Of a stretch of 23,969 nt of DNA, positions 8,260 through 19,434 are shown piece by piece. Under the pieces are notes generated by a model. The model saw only the letters and a program-made list of their open reading frames with translations. It was not told where the DNA came from and made no database searches. Position 1 is the stretch's first letter, and every line of letters begins with the position of its first letter. The stretch lies in assembly GCA_051453625.1 (NCBI GenBank), contig JBOZIK010000001.1, forward strand, positions 284,731,013 to 284,754,981, read 5' to 3'. Origin of the DNA: Welwitschia mirabilis (Eukaryota; Gnetophyta; Gnetopsida; Welwitschiales). Made by a program: the position numbers and the translations under genes.

Positions 8260-9084
8260 CATCAATAGCTCCCATTTCTCCTTTTTGTATTAAAAAGAAA
8301 GCAGGGACTTGAGTGCTTTCTTGAGGCATTGTTGCTACAATTCTAGAGTATTTTGAGCCTCTATTGTTGTGATCTTTCCTCTTGCCATTAGACAGACAAA
8401 TCCCAATTCCCATGGACATAGTCACATTATTAAACCACAAAAGCCTTGGTGTATTTGTTTGCGGCATCCTACTTCCTTGCTATTTTATTGTTCTTGCCAT
8501 TCTTCTATCATTTTGCATTCAACATTGTTCTACGTATTCACTATTTGGTTTGGGTATTGCTGTACATTTCATTTCAAGCTTTACTCCTCTATATTTGATA
8601 CCCCATAGGGTTAGATAAACAATAATCTTCATCTTTCTTTAATTTTAGAAATTTGGTTCTTTAAACTTTAGTAAATTAAATAGTTTAATGCTATAAATAA
8701 CATGTTTAGCATTGATTTTTAGTAATCAAGTTTGATCCATACTGTTACCAAAACTTTATTGAGAAAATACTGAGGCTCATTTTTTTATTGCGCAGAACAT
8801 GTTGAGCCACTTAATCTCTGACTAAAGGGACAACTTTTTTAGGAGACCAACACTATCATCAGATCCAAGTCATCGTTAGTGTTCTACGGCATGATGGTTT
8901 CTGCAAAAGCCAAAGCAGAGATTAGCAACAAAACAATAAAATAAATCTACAAAAAGCAACAAAAGGCAATTAAATGTCCAAAACTAGGGAAGCTTCTAAA
9001 AGGATACACTTGATTAATCTTAATGACTAAGCAATCTTGCTTTAACTAGATTTAATAAAATTAAAGGTATTAAGCATGTAAAAT
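8260..9084. other. AT-rich sequence with no recognised gene
   Basis: Short frames on both strands (74-79 codons at 8243-8618) show no motif. The sequence is not visibly similar to either retroelement in the window. Confidence 0.6.
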
Positions 9085-9301
9085 NNNNNNNNNNNNNNNN
9101 NNNNNNNNNNNNNNNNNNNNNNNNNNNNNNNNNNNNNNNNNNNNNNNNNNNNNNNNNNNNNNNNNNNNNNNNNNNNNNNNNNNNNNNNNNNNNNNNNNNN
9201 NNNNNNNNNNNNNNNNNNNNNNNNNNNNNNNNNNNNNNNNNNNNNNNNNNNNNNNNNNNNNNNNNNNNNNNNNNNNNNNNNNNNNNNNNNNNNNNNNNNN
9301 N
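9085..9301. other. 217-base assembly gap
   Basis: A run of N in unassigned AT-rich DNA. Confidence 0.99.
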
Positions 9302-11607
9302 CCTTTCTGAGCCTACAAAAATGATTGTTTCTTGAAACAACTTCCTTGCCAATCCTAAGGGCATACTTTGTACTAAATTGTTGTTTGCTGCAGTATTTCT
9401 ATTACTAGTTAATATAGTTTGATATGTGATTGATCAGCCTTTCTTTTCCATCATTAATGCATTTATGATTACTTAAATTGTGATAGCTCATTTCAAATGT
9501 TGTTTAGCATTTATTTATTTGAGTTTAGTTACTTCAATGTTTTGTTTGAGTTTTACTAGGATATTTAATTAGTGTGTTAGGATTTATGACAACTTTGGTG
9601 CTTTTGTATTCTTTCCTTTCATTGTAAATCATCAATCTATGAATTGTGGTGATAGTTTGATATTGCAAGTTCTTTTGTTTGCATTCATGATATTTAAGAT
9701 CTGCAATAAAAGATTTATCACTTGCCCATAAAGCCCTTGTAGCTTATCAATCTAACATTATGAGTTAAGGAAATAATGATGACTTTTGTCGTTTGATTTA
9801 TTTACTCTTGCTTCGTTGTTTGTCTCGTAAATAATCATTTCCAATGCTTAAGAGAAGAAGTTTTCATTTATTAGTTTCACACCTCTTTCTTAAAACGTTT
9901 TCCACGCTCTCTTTTTTTTTCATAAGTTAATTTCAACAATTGGGAGCTTAGATATTCCCTTGTAATCTTGTTCAAAGAAAGACAATTATGGTTGCCTATA
10001 CGACAACTAACAGCTCTACTTTTTACGATTGTTGCCTATGTCTTAACTGCTAGGGCAAATTTCTAAATATTTCTTTTGGTATTGATTATCAAGGCAAGAG
10101 TTTTATATCATAATTTGTAGCCATTGTTTCTTGCATAATCTCACGAAACTTTAACTCATCTTTCTCCCAAACGAAAAAAATGAAAATAAAACTGGAGTTT
10201 TAGTGCTACTATTGTACACTAGATCAAAACAAAAGTACTCTAAAAGAACATGACAAGTACCTAATCTAAAGTCTCTTTCGAATCCATGACCTTCTAGTCA
10301 TCATCATAAAATGATATACATCTATGTGGGACAATACTTCAATGATTCGTATTAAATTCTTATAGTGTCAGTATGAATATGTCAATTTCGTTGTGAGAAG
10401 CCTTGATGTGTGAAGCAAAATCTTTTTTTTACTCTTCTACTTTTTCCTATGTTTTAATTAAAAAATGACTTTATTAAATACACGACATGGAAAGTAGGAT
10501 CCAAGTAAGAATACTATTATTTACAATTTTACACTATTGAGATTAATAAAGATGACTTTTTTCCATTAATGAAACTTTGTAAAGCTGGCTTGATAACATT
10601 TTTAGTATGCAATATATAACTTAAAATATGTAGATTTTTATAAAAGAGCCTTCTGTTGTGGTTTTCCAATGCATGCAAGGTTTAAAGGGGTCCACCCTTG
10701 TTAAATCTGTCTTCTCTTGTTTTTGTTTTCAACATTTACAGCGTTTTATAATTTGCAAAATAATCTAAAGTTTCTTAGCAAGAAGTTAGAACATAATTGC
10801 CTCACTTACACTTCTCACATATTTAACACAGCACATACTTTTTGAAAATTCCCATTTACTAGTTGTCAGCATATTTGTATACAAATGAAAAAGTAATTTC
10901 ACACTGGTACTAGTATTCTGAAAAACAATTGTTAATATTTATACCAAAACAAGAAGCTTTTGATAAAGCAGAGTCATTTAAAACTCTTTGTGTGAGCATG
11001 TTCGTCCTTGTAACAAGGTTCTTTCACAACACTAAGGAAAAATAGCATAGGAGTTACAACAATCCCATTTTAGGCGTCTTATATAAAAAGAAAAACACTC
11101 AATTGCTTTTCTAACAAGGAAATGAAAAAGCACTAGATTATGTCATGTGTTTAATCAATAGAAGAAAGCTTGCTCACAAACATAAAAGATGTTAAGACAA
11201 ATATCCTTATTCACATGTACGATTTAAACCACAAACATACATATACACATATAAGATTAGGCACCAATCAATATTTTCAATATATTAAGCAATTACATAC
11301 CTAGCCACAAATTTAGGTAGTTTATAGAGGACCATTGTATACCCTTACTTAAGTCTCATTTACGCGACCAAGCGTATTGGGAATCTTCAGAACAGAAGAG
11401 GGACTTCTTTTGTGTCCATTGCCCCCTAACATTTGATGGGTCCATGGCGTGCATGTTACAAACAAATGGATAAATGCATCATGGATGCATGCTAGTGGCA
11501 TTTGGGATGCACACATTGGTAAGCCATGGCATTAGCCTTTTTGGAAGTCTAAGTTGAATTTGAAGGTTGTTTTTACAGCATTTCATTTTTTGTGGTTTTG
11601 TCATCCA
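9302..11607. other. AT-rich sequence with no recognised gene
   Basis: About 2.3 kb without a reading frame worth calling. There are no tRNA-like foldings that I could see, no LTR pair and no terminal repeats. It may be very old transposon DNA or unique intergenic DNA. The last part could be the LTR belonging to the primer-site-like motif that follows. Confidence 0.6.
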
Positions 11608-11630
11608 TTGGCACTATCTGCGATTAACGA
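11608..11630 (+). promoter_or_regulatory. Possible gypsy primer-site remnant
   Basis: TTGGCACTATCTGCG followed by TTAACGATC resembles the common plant gypsy junction TTGGCGCCGTCTGTGGGAAC. The preceding bases 'gtcatcca' end in CA, as an LTR would. No matching second LTR is seen, so this is a weak candidate for the remains of a different gypsy element. Confidence 0.3.
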
Positions 11631-12021
11631 TCTCTAAGAGCACTAACGCTGCCAATCCCCAAGAGCTCTGTCATTCTTGGTCTACTAGTTAGTTCCATCC
11701 ATCTTAGTTCTTTGAAATTATGCATTGAGATCGTAGCTTATCACCAAGCCTGAGTTTAAGCTTTTTGATCTTTTTTTTAGTGTTTGCTAGGGTTTTCGTT
11801 GTTGTATTGCAAAGGGCGTAGGGCTATGACATCATGGACAATGGCATTAGAAGAATAAGAGGAGCACAATATCAACTAATCTAGGTTTGTCCAAATCTTC
11901 CTTGAACCAGATTAGTAAATTCAATTGTTAATTTGAAGTGTTTTGTTGCCTTTCAATTTCATTTTCTACTTAGGGTATGCTGGTTTGTGCTTGGTTAGAA
12001 ATCTAATTTAGGGTTTTGCTG
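11631..12021. other. Unassigned sequence before the Tat 5' LTR fragment
   Basis: No gene is recognised. Two nearby ATG codons (11827 and 11835) open short frames that soon stop. If the motif just upstream is real, this would be leader or gag start of an older element into which, or next to which, the Tat element lies. Confidence 0.45.
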
Positions 12022-12869
12022 CCTTTCTCTTCTCCTCTCCCTTTCTCTCCCCATTTTCCTCCAACCGTGTAGGCTAGACCTCACATTTCATGCCCAAGGC
12101 ATTAAATCTAGAGCACTCTCATGTCCTAGGCATGGAATCTAAAGCACTTCCATGCGGTAAGACCCCACCCTCTCACCCTCTCAGACTCATCCAGTTTCAG
12201 ATTGCTTCCTACTCCATTTCAGCTTCCCTTTCGGTCAGACTACCCCTCTACTTATTTTCTCTTGGAAATTCAAATTCTCTAGCTCATCACATATTGCTTC
12301 AACCCCTCTTGCCTAGGTTCTTCTTTGAAGAGCATGATCATTAGATTTCAATTACCTCAACTTTAAAATAGTTCTAAGGTTGTATCAAATCCTCAAAACA
12401 CGCCAGAATCAAGCAAGTCTACTCGTGACATTACACTACTGGGTGAATACTAGCTTGATGACTGGGAAGGTGACTATTGCTTTGGTAGAGTGATCCTCTT
12501 TGGCACCATTAGGGACTAGCCAAACATTCTAGCACTGCTTCTTCCAATCTTCAAAAAGCTACAACATTGTTGGATCACAACTATTACAAAGACAACAAAG
12601 CGATGTTACTTGGCCCATTGTCACATACCCTTTCCCCTTCTTCCATGTCACTCCCTCTTCTCTACCCTCGATCAAGAGAGGCGGTGTTGCCCTCTCTCTC
12701 CTGCTTCTCGATCTCTACTTCTAGGGAACCCTCTATATGTAATCTTTGTTATTCCAATCATCCCCCAATATTATAATAGTTATCAATTAAATTGGAGGCC
12801 CAGTTTCCCCTGCCAAATAACTTTCTCAACTGCTTGCAAAAATCTCTCCTCATAACTAAGGTTAGTTGC
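12022..12869 (+). repeat. 5' LTR (truncated) of the Tat-type element
   Basis: From the CT-rich 'ctttctctccccattttcct' block on, it matches 22940-23671 in order: the 31-bp repeats, then 'aagaccccaccct', 'ctctagctcatcaca', 'agcatgatcat', 'gttctaaggttg', 'cattaggga', 'acaacattgttggatcaca' and 'tggccca', to 'tcaagagaggc'. The last about 150 bases have no partner, because the 3' copy is cut there. They are assigned to the LTR because a primer-site-like motif follows. The left about 1 kb of the 3' LTR has no counterpart here. Confidence 0.8.
12090..12161. repeat. 31-bp tandem repeats with palindromic cores (5' LTR)
   Basis: Units begin at 12090, 12121 and 12152. The cores are near-palindromes: ATGCC-CAA-GGCAT (12090-12102) and CATGTCCTAGGCATG (12120-12134). 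Each unit ends 'aga/aaagcactYYc'. The third unit is partial. Confidence 0.85.
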
Positions 12870-12882
12870 TGACACCATTTCC
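12870..12882 (+). promoter_or_regulatory. Candidate primer binding site of the Tat-type element
   Basis: TGACACCATTTCC, followed closely by an AAAGAAGA-like leader, resembles the plant gypsy primer site TGGCGCC with two G-to-A changes. Its position after the last LTR-like sequence fits. It cannot be confirmed from the 3' LTR, which is truncated before this point. Confidence 0.45.
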
Positions 12883-13970
12883 ATTACAAAGAAGATGATA
12901 CAAGAAGACAGAAGATACTTCCTCTTCGTCTACACAATTCTCCATGACTGTAGTTGTTTCTCCTCCTCATCAATATCTTAATGTTTTAGTTATGTATGCA
13001 CATATTCTAGTAGTCTCCCTCCCTTTCTGGTTGGGAAGACCTACATATACCCTCTTCTCCTTAATGAGAAAAACGATGTCTTTTCAGCCAAAAGTTTTGC
13101 AATAAAAGAGTTGTGTCTAGTCATCACCCTACCACTCACAATTTCAAGACAAATCAGACAGTGTGCATGAAGGACCCTTGCTTACGGTAACCTCTTTCTA
13201 GTAAGAAAGAGAGATCTTCTTTATTTTTAGTAGAAGAAGATAGACCCATGGTGTACAATTTTCCACCTTTTCTAGAGAATTTTGCCCATCTTTACTATGG
13301 CCTTGGAAGGAGATCCTTACTGGAACCCCTATTCCCTTACTTTAAAACCTGCTCCATTCCTTCCTATTACAAACACCCTTGAACAATTTGGAGGGTACCT
13401 CCTTCCTTTGGAAGTCCTCCTTTCCATCATTCCTTAACCCCCCTTTTCTTTTCTTTTAATTTCCCTTTTTACTATGAGGTGTACCCTCTAGGCTTAGCCC
13501 ACACTCTACCCTGTTCCTCAGTTACTTTGTACCTTAAGGGACATTATTCAGGTGCCTAATTTTCAACCACCCTCTAAAACAAGTCAAGTCACGTCACCCT
13601 AGAAAGTGGACGACGTTATCCTTTCCAAGCCTAGCGAAAGGAATTTACATCAACACATCTTCTTTTTTATTAGCTACACTTGCTCATTGCTACAACATGC
13701 GTTACAGAACTCAGTGCCAATAGCAAAAGAAAGAAATTGAAGAATCCCTTCAATCCTTTCCTTTCTTGCAAAGTCCGTCCTCATTCCAAAATTCTTCCTC
13801 AAAGACTTCGTGCATTGTCCCACTACCATCCCCAACCACAGATTCTTCTTCCTTCACCCCTACTTACTCTGTCATTCGACCTACCTATGTCCAATCCACC
13901 TCCATACAATAGTAACAACTCTCTTAATTTCCTATCCTATAATGCGTTTTTTTCCCAAACATAATAAGTT
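12883..13970. other. Leader region of the Tat-type element, no recognised gene
   Basis: About 1.1 kb, CT-rich, between the candidate primer site and gag. Frames at 13680-13964 (94 codons) and 13810-14061 show no known domain. Tat elements often have long leaders, sometimes with an extra gene, but none is recognised here. Confidence 0.5.
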
Positions 13971-15370
13971 CCTCCAAGCTTTAAGGCCCCACTTTTCCTT
14001 AGCCCTTGAAGACCATACCACTACGTTCACTGGAGGACTTTGCTTCCTCGATGTCAATTAGGGGATTGTCACATGTCAACTATTTCTCCTCTATCTTAGG
14101 AAAGAAGCTTAGCTTTGGTATGTGCGACTATTACCTAGTTCCATTAGTTCCCAAAGCGAGCTCACATAGGTGTTTCTTCAACAATTCAAAGGTTAGATAG
14201 ATCTGGAAATGTTGTACTAGTATTATGCCACCATTAAGAAGGAACACAGAGAGACAATTAGAGCATTCAGTAATTGTTTCCAGATTACCTACAACCATCT
14301 TCCCATTCAATACAACCCATTGGTCTTTTAGGTTATGGTTGTGTATAAGTCAACCTTAGACGGGATGACTCATTTCTTTTTGGAGTAAAAACCTAACCTT
14401 CATAGCCTTCAAGACCTTATGAATAAGACCATCCACTTGAAGAGGCTTATGCCTTACTCCCTAAGGTCAACCCAACCCTGTCCATCTAAACCCTATCATT
14501 CCTCCACCTCTTAACGTCACTCCACTTCTGTTTCTACCCCCTTTAATCCTACTAATCCTTGCTCCTCAGAACTTCACAAACTAGCAGCCCCCATTGCATA
14601 TGCTATATCATCATTTCTATTACATTCTGTCCCTCTTTCTTAACTCTCAAGCCCCTTAAGCTTCTTCTTCACCACACCCACCACTCAATCCTATTCCTAA
14701 TCCCCAATGTACACCTTCATCTTGGAGAGAAGTTTCCTCTAGTCCCAACGTTGGGAGTGGGATTGAAGCTCTTAGACATATGTTAAGGAAATTGACTTAG
14801 GATATGGATCAACTCAAGATCTCACAGCAAGGTAGAAAAGATGAAAAACTTGTAAGGATGTGGTTCCCAAATTCTACACGAAATTCCAAATAGCCACACG
14901 TATGGTCTGTTATAGGGGGTTCCAACACTATGTCTCTTCACAATTTTTGTCCATCAGACGGTGAATGATGCTAAGGCAAACTACAAAAATCATCTCCATA
15001 TGGAGGAGATCATGAAAGCTTCTTGTGATTCTCCAACATCTTCCTCTCCTTCAAAGGGAATGTATTATTTTTATATTACAAATTCTTTAAAAGAAGTTAA
15101 CATAACCTTGATGACTCATGAAAGTGAGAATGAGTTTGTCCATCCTACTAAATAGGAATTCTACCCCTTTTGACCAAACTGCTTCCAACAATCGTCCTCT
15201 TCTTCCTAGAGACGAGAAATACCATGCATCTTCTTCAATCAAGGATCCTTCCAAGGTAGCAGAAGAAGGGAAGAAAAAAGTGTTTCCATTATGACATCAT
15301 AGATGACCTAAAAATGTAAAGCTAATCTTTCAATTTATAAAATTCTTTAAACGAGCAAAGATCAGAAGAA
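13971..15370 (+). pseudogene. gag: Gypsy gag, broken
   Basis: The clearest part is 14221-14463, read as YYATIKKEHRETIRAFSNCF, then QITYNHLPIQYNPL, a stop, YKSTLDGMTHFFLE, a stop, then LQDLMNKTIHLKRLM. This is the retrotransposon Gag core pattern 'iKQ..nEsi..F..RF...y..lP', 'aldg', and a closing helix. Upstream and downstream parts are too decayed for confident reading. Near 14800-14990 and 15010-15155 short frames may hold the linker. The Cys-His box near 15290 (KCFH) is doubtful. Gag would build the particle. At least three in-frame stops lie in the core alone. Both limits are approximate. Confidence 0.65.
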
Positions 15371-15464
15371 GAAGCTATCTCAGACCTACATGTCTCCTGA
15401 TGCCCACCAATCAAAGGAGTTGCCCCTAAAAATGAATATAGCAAAGCTGGAGGTCAAACCCACT

Positions 15465-15812
15465 ATCTTCACAGTAAAGAAGAATGTGCCTATTTTCATC
15501 ATGACCCTACAAATGTTTGGAAAGAATGTTCATAACTACCTCATTCATTTAGAAGCTTTCGCCAGCATCCTTCCTTGTAAAGTAGAGAAGCAATTAGATC
15601 TTCCCCTAGAAGAGTGCAGCAAGTCAGCATTCTAATTACATCGAACAAATGCAAAGGTGCAAGGTATTCTAAAAGATGAAGTTCAATTGGCTTCTAATCC
15701 AAGTGTTATAAGTGTGATAGATTTATATGTTGTAAACATTCTTGGGATATATGGAGCTTTGTTAAGTAAAAGCCGGGTAATTTTCCCTTAACGCTTATAT
15801 CCTCTCTAACTA
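15465..15812 (+). pseudogene. Gypsy aspartic protease, active site lost
   Basis: In the frame open from 15390 to 15635 the residues FIMTLQMFGKNVHNYLIHLE, then ASILPCKVEKQLDL, match 'f..l..ng..v.ncLIDsGAs.nvMP..va.kLgL'. The catalytic Asp-Ser-Gly is His-Leu-Glu (15546-15554). Past a TAA at 15633 the same frame continues with KVQGILKDEVQL, VIDLYVVNILGIYGALLSKS, which fits the second half ('v.GvlkDv.i', 'y.iilGr..l'). It would process the polyprotein but is clearly dead. Gag lies upstream and the extra RNase H downstream. Confidence 0.82.
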
Positions 15813-16050
15813 TTCGCACATGTGGCGTCCTTGGGAAGGTAGTCCTAATTAGATCCATATCGAGAGAAAGCCTTCCTTGAAATAGAATGTCACCAGCTAT
15901 GAAGGATAGAAAAGTAATCCTAAAGAGCTCATTTGAGACATGGGTCTTGACACCTACTTCTACTACAACATTAAGGAAGCATCTTAACACCGCAAACAAG
16001 AAGAAGAACCCTTAGTTCCTCCATCCCCATAAAAGGTGTAGGCTGTGTCC

Positions 16051-16475
16051 TTTGATGATGCCACTAATACACAAGAAAGGAGCTAGTATAGTGCTGCAAT
16101 CGCCAAATGGGCATTGTATCTAGAAAGTTGTTAAACTAGATCCCCCTGCTTCCAACAATGCTACAGCATATGGGGCCCTTGTTAAAGCTTTGAAGATGAC
16201 TCTTTCCAAAAATGTAAAGAAAGTAAATATTTTTAGAGATTCAAAGTTGGTAATCAACCAAGTTAAAAGTGATTACCAAACTCATAACCTATTGTTGAAG
16301 GCCTACAAAGCAAGAGTCCTAGGTCCTCTTGGAGAGTTCAAAGAATGGTTTCACTCTCACATTCCTAAGGGGAAGAATCCATTAGCAGACAAAGTTGTAG
16401 CTTCAGCTGTTGTAGGAGCCCCAATGGATGACCCAACAATCCAAGGTCTCCAAATCATCCTTCTTTCAAAGAAGT
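16051..16475 (+). pseudogene. Additional RNase H (Tat-type), placed before RT
   Basis: After FDDAT (first acidic residue, in a neighbouring frame) comes KKGASIVLQSPNGHCI, a TAG, KVVKLDPPASNNATAYGALV, VNIFRDSKLVINQVKSDY, LLKAYKARVLGPLGEFKEWF and HIPKGKNPLADKVVASA. This is the plant or archaeal-like RNase H pattern: Ga.ivl.SP.G, NN.AEYeAL, gDS.LvinQv.G.Y, L..Y...v..l, hipR..N..AD.LA. The Asp of DS and of AD are kept. The Glu of AEY is lost (A-T-A-Y). Residues after it (IPNNMKKFQVSEEDDQALPF) match the tail known in such elements. It is distinct from the gypsy RNase H downstream of RT. 16190-16546 is uninterrupted. Confidence 0.85.
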
Positions 16476-16808
16476 CAATCCCAAACAATATGAAGAAATT
16501 CCAAGTTTCTGAGGAAGATGATCAAGCTTTACCATTCCTACAAAGTTGAGATGAGTGTGAAAAGCAAATAGTAGATGGGGACAATGATTTAGAAAATAAT
16601 GGTAGCAACAAAATCCGTGTTGATTTTATTCAGGTGGAAAAGTTCTTCGACAAAGAGTTAGAGCTACAGTTTCTTAGAGAATGCATGGATGAAGAAATAA
16701 AAGACGTCAACTTTAGATCTCCTCATGAACCCAAGCTCATCAAAATAGAAAAGATTTGTTTCTTCTCAAAGAAGCAAGCTATTATTTCCCTCTGTTAGCA
16801 GATTAGGG
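16476..16808 (+). pseudogene. Linker between additional RNase H and RT
   Basis: An acidic, hydrophilic stretch that includes VEKFFDKELELQFLRECMDE in one frame. It reads on from the extra RNase H with a stop at 16547, and no known fold is recognised. Its position corresponds to the spacer that precedes the 'dvFaWsy.dl' start of Tat-type RT. Confidence 0.5.
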
Positions 16809-17560
16809 ATGTTTGTTCTTGGTTATAAGGATGTAAAAGGATCTAATCCAAAAACCTTTACTCACATTATTCCCTATAAGGAAAGTACCAAGCCCTCTTG
16901 TCAAAAGCAGAGGATAGTCAATCCAGTGCTAGAGCCACTGATCAAGAAAGAAGTAGATAAGCTATTGCAATCAACAATAATTGATCTAGTAAGTCAAAGC
17001 AACAAGAGTGTATAGATTTGTCTTTGTGTAGAATTTCGAAATGTAAACAAAGCAAGTGTCGAACTATTGATGAGATTGTAGGTAAGGTAGCTAGGCAAAA
17101 ATTTTCTCCTTAAAAGGCTTCTCTGGTTACAACCAGATTCAAGTGGCCACCATGGATAGAATCAAGACAGCCTTTATGACTGAGTAAGGTACATATGCTT
17201 ACAAGCAAATGCCATTTGGTTCAATTAGCGTTGGAACTACATTTCAAAAAGCAATGGAGCACACAGTGGTAGGATTAATTGGCAGGTGTGTAGTAGCCTA
17301 CTTGGATGATATTACAATCCTCTCCAACAAACAAGCTAACCACATTGCAGTCTCTTCCAGTAAGTTGTTGGGATATCTAGTGTTCGACCAAGGAATAGGA
17401 GTAGACCCAAAACAAGTCCAAGTTATCCAAAAGATTCCTTTAACCAAATCCCTCAAATAACTTCGCTTATTCTCAGAGATGATCAACTTTGTAAGGAGAT
17501 TTATGCCAAGGTTCATAGAGAGAGTAGGCCCCAATGTGCCTTTTTTGAAGAAGAATGTTG
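16809..17560 (+). pseudogene. Gypsy reverse transcriptase, YLDD intact, internal deletion
   Basis: The domain begins FVLGYKDVKG, then HIIPYKESTKPSCQKQRIVN and PVLEPLIKKEVDKLLQSTII, followed after a stop by ICLCVEFRNVNKAS. It continues with GFSGYNQIQVATMDRIKTAF, a stop, MPFGSISVGTTFQKAMEHTV and VVAYLDDITILSNK, with the catalytic YLDD at 17299-17310. After NHIA (17340-17351) the next recognisable block is KLLGYLVFDQGIGVDPKQVQ. About 30 residues between them (the 'rC...gisLnp.Kc.f' part) are missing, an internal deletion. The thumb reads LRLFSEMINFVRRFMPRF. It would copy the element RNA. There are several stops and frameshifts. Confidence 0.93.
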
Positions 17561-17574
17561 CATTTGTACGATCA

Positions 17575-17905
17575 CTTAAGGGAAGAAGGCATTCGAATTG
17601 ATCAAGAAAGTGGTAACTACCTCCCCATGCTTAGTAAGCCCTAATTTCTCAAAAGAATTTTTTATGTATGTTCGTGCTTTTGATACAATTGCAGCAGCAA
17701 TCCTCACTCTGAAAATAGAAGACTTGGAGGGTGGATGACCAGTTTCATTCATAAGTGAAGGTTTAAGGACATGGAACTATCTTATTATTATCTAGAGAAG
17801 CATGCTTTTGCCTTGGTCAAAGCACTAAGGAAGCTTCAACATTACATTCTACCAACAAAGGTATGGGATGTAGTCACTAAACTTGCAATGAAATAACTTT
17901 TAGAA
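17575..17905 (+). pseudogene. Gypsy RNase H, catalytically degenerate
   Basis: The frame KAFELIKKVVTTSPCLVSPN, FSKEFFMYVRAFDTIAAAIL, then a stop in PVSFIS, HAFALVKALRKLQHYILPTK fits the RNase H-like domain after gypsy RT. Where active gypsy elements have Asp at the end of the first strand (Y-x-D-A-S), this copy reads YVRAFD, so the catalytic Asp is not in its usual place. A similar loss is what I recall for Tat elements that carry a second RNase H. It may act only as a connection domain. Confidence 0.75.
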
Positions 17906-17936
17906 AACAGAGGGATGCCAATTTGAGAAGAGTTAA

Positions 17937-19434
17937 ATGAATATCAAAGTTGTAAGAGTACAACATTCAACTTACCCTACCAAGCTAGTCAGAGGAATGA
18001 GTTTAGCCCAAAAGATATTGGAAGCTCAATCTGAGGAAGCACAGTTGGCAGAGACTTTACTATTCCCAACCATCTATGTTAAGTTTTTGGGTGATCCTTG
18101 GTACAAAGATAGTTATCTCTACCCATCAGATGGATCCCTTCCTAAAAATAATTCTGTTCCATTTAGGAAGGCTTTTAAGGAAAACGTGGCATGTTTCATA
18201 ATCAAGCATGGAGCATTGTTTTAACAAAACCATGAGGAGGTATATCTAAGACATGCTACTAAAGATGAAGTTCAGGAATTACTCCAAGAATTTCATGACA
18301 AAATTGATGGGCATACCTCTACACATCTTCTAACAACATAGATCATGAGAGCTAGGTACTATTGGCCGAATCTGGCAAAGGATGCTTTCAATCATGCCTA
18401 GGCCTATATCTACTAGCATTTCTCATCCAAGGATCAAAACTCAGTGTTGCCTCTACTTATCATAAAGACTCAGCCATTTGCAAAGTGGGCCCTTGATTTT
18501 ATTGGTAACTCTATCCTCCTTCCTCGGTAGGCCATTCTTTCATCTTCACTGCTACGAATTATTGTACTCCATCGATGGAAACTGAAGGTACCAGGCAATC
18601 AAATACAGAGAGGATGATAGACTTCCTAGAGAAGAATATCATCACACACTTCAGACCCCTACGCTTTGGTCTGTGACAATGGCAAAGCCTTTACCTCTAT
18701 TTGGTTTGCAAAGTGTCGTTACAACGGCCAAATTTCTTTGAAAATCTACATCAAGTACTACCTGTAAGGACATGGCCTAGAAGAATCACCAAATAAACAT
18801 CTATTGACTAGAACCAAGAAGACGGTGGTTGTTACCTCCTCCCCTTCTTCCATCAAAAGGGAGAAGACATCCAACTTTATGAAGGCATGGAGGTAGTTAT
18901 CCAAAAGAGACCTAGGAGCTATCATGTTCTCATCAAGCACACACTATTGGCAAATACATTAAGACACAAAAGCAGCATCTAGACGAGCCCATACTATCTT
19001 GTGCATGAATAGGGACCCTGCTTAGCTATTCAATCTCGCACAGAGACCGATGATTCCATGCAGACTTATTTGCGTTCTTCATGTGCTCTCTTGGATAAAA
19101 AGCTCACACTGCTGGAGTTACAGGATATTAGAGATGAGGCTCTTAACACTATCTTGAAGCATCAAGCACCAGTCAAGAGATGGTTTGATAAGAGGTCCAC
19201 TGTAAAAGGACTTGATGTGGAAGATTTAGTACTAGCAGGGGACAGAGCACTAAATAAGGTTAGAGGCCAGTAGAAATCCACCCCTCTTTGGCTAGGGCCA
19301 TATCAAATAGTCACCTCTATTGGTGATCAGGACCATAAGCTAGCAGATCTACAAGGAAACGAGGTCCCACAGACCTATAATGGCTTTCACCTCCCCCCTT
19401 ATTTTAGAGCTCTTCTGGGTGTCTTCCGGATATG
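17937..19434 (+). pseudogene. Gypsy integrase with lead-in region, broken
   Basis: Lead-in (17937-18224, uninterrupted): TKLVRGMSLAQKILEAQSEE, then DPWYKDSYLYPSDGSLP. The zinc-binding part keeps both His (FHDKIDGHTSTHLL) and ARYYWPNLAKDAFNHA, but its two Cys are replaced (AYIY). Core: KWALDFIG (first Asp), CDNGKAF (second Asp), GLEESPNKHLL (Glu), so the D-D-E residues are present though in different frames. C-terminal part (19058-19434): DIRDEALNTILKHQAPVKRW, DVEDLVLAGDRA, LWLGPYQIVTSIG, then NGFHLPPYF. No chromodomain follows. Integrase would insert the cDNA. Many stops and frameshifts break it. Confidence 0.93.

Noticed and set aside
11474-11490. Small hairpin TGCATC-ATG-GATGCA
   Set aside because: It is short, isolated and unsupported by context, and expected by chance over several kilobases.
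12567-12855. Frames of 69 and 81 codons
   Set aside because: They lie inside the 5' LTR and are not conserved as frames in the 3' LTR.
15706-15999. Minus-strand frame of 97 codons
   Set aside because: It is antisense to the second half of the gypsy protease, which is readable on the + strand.
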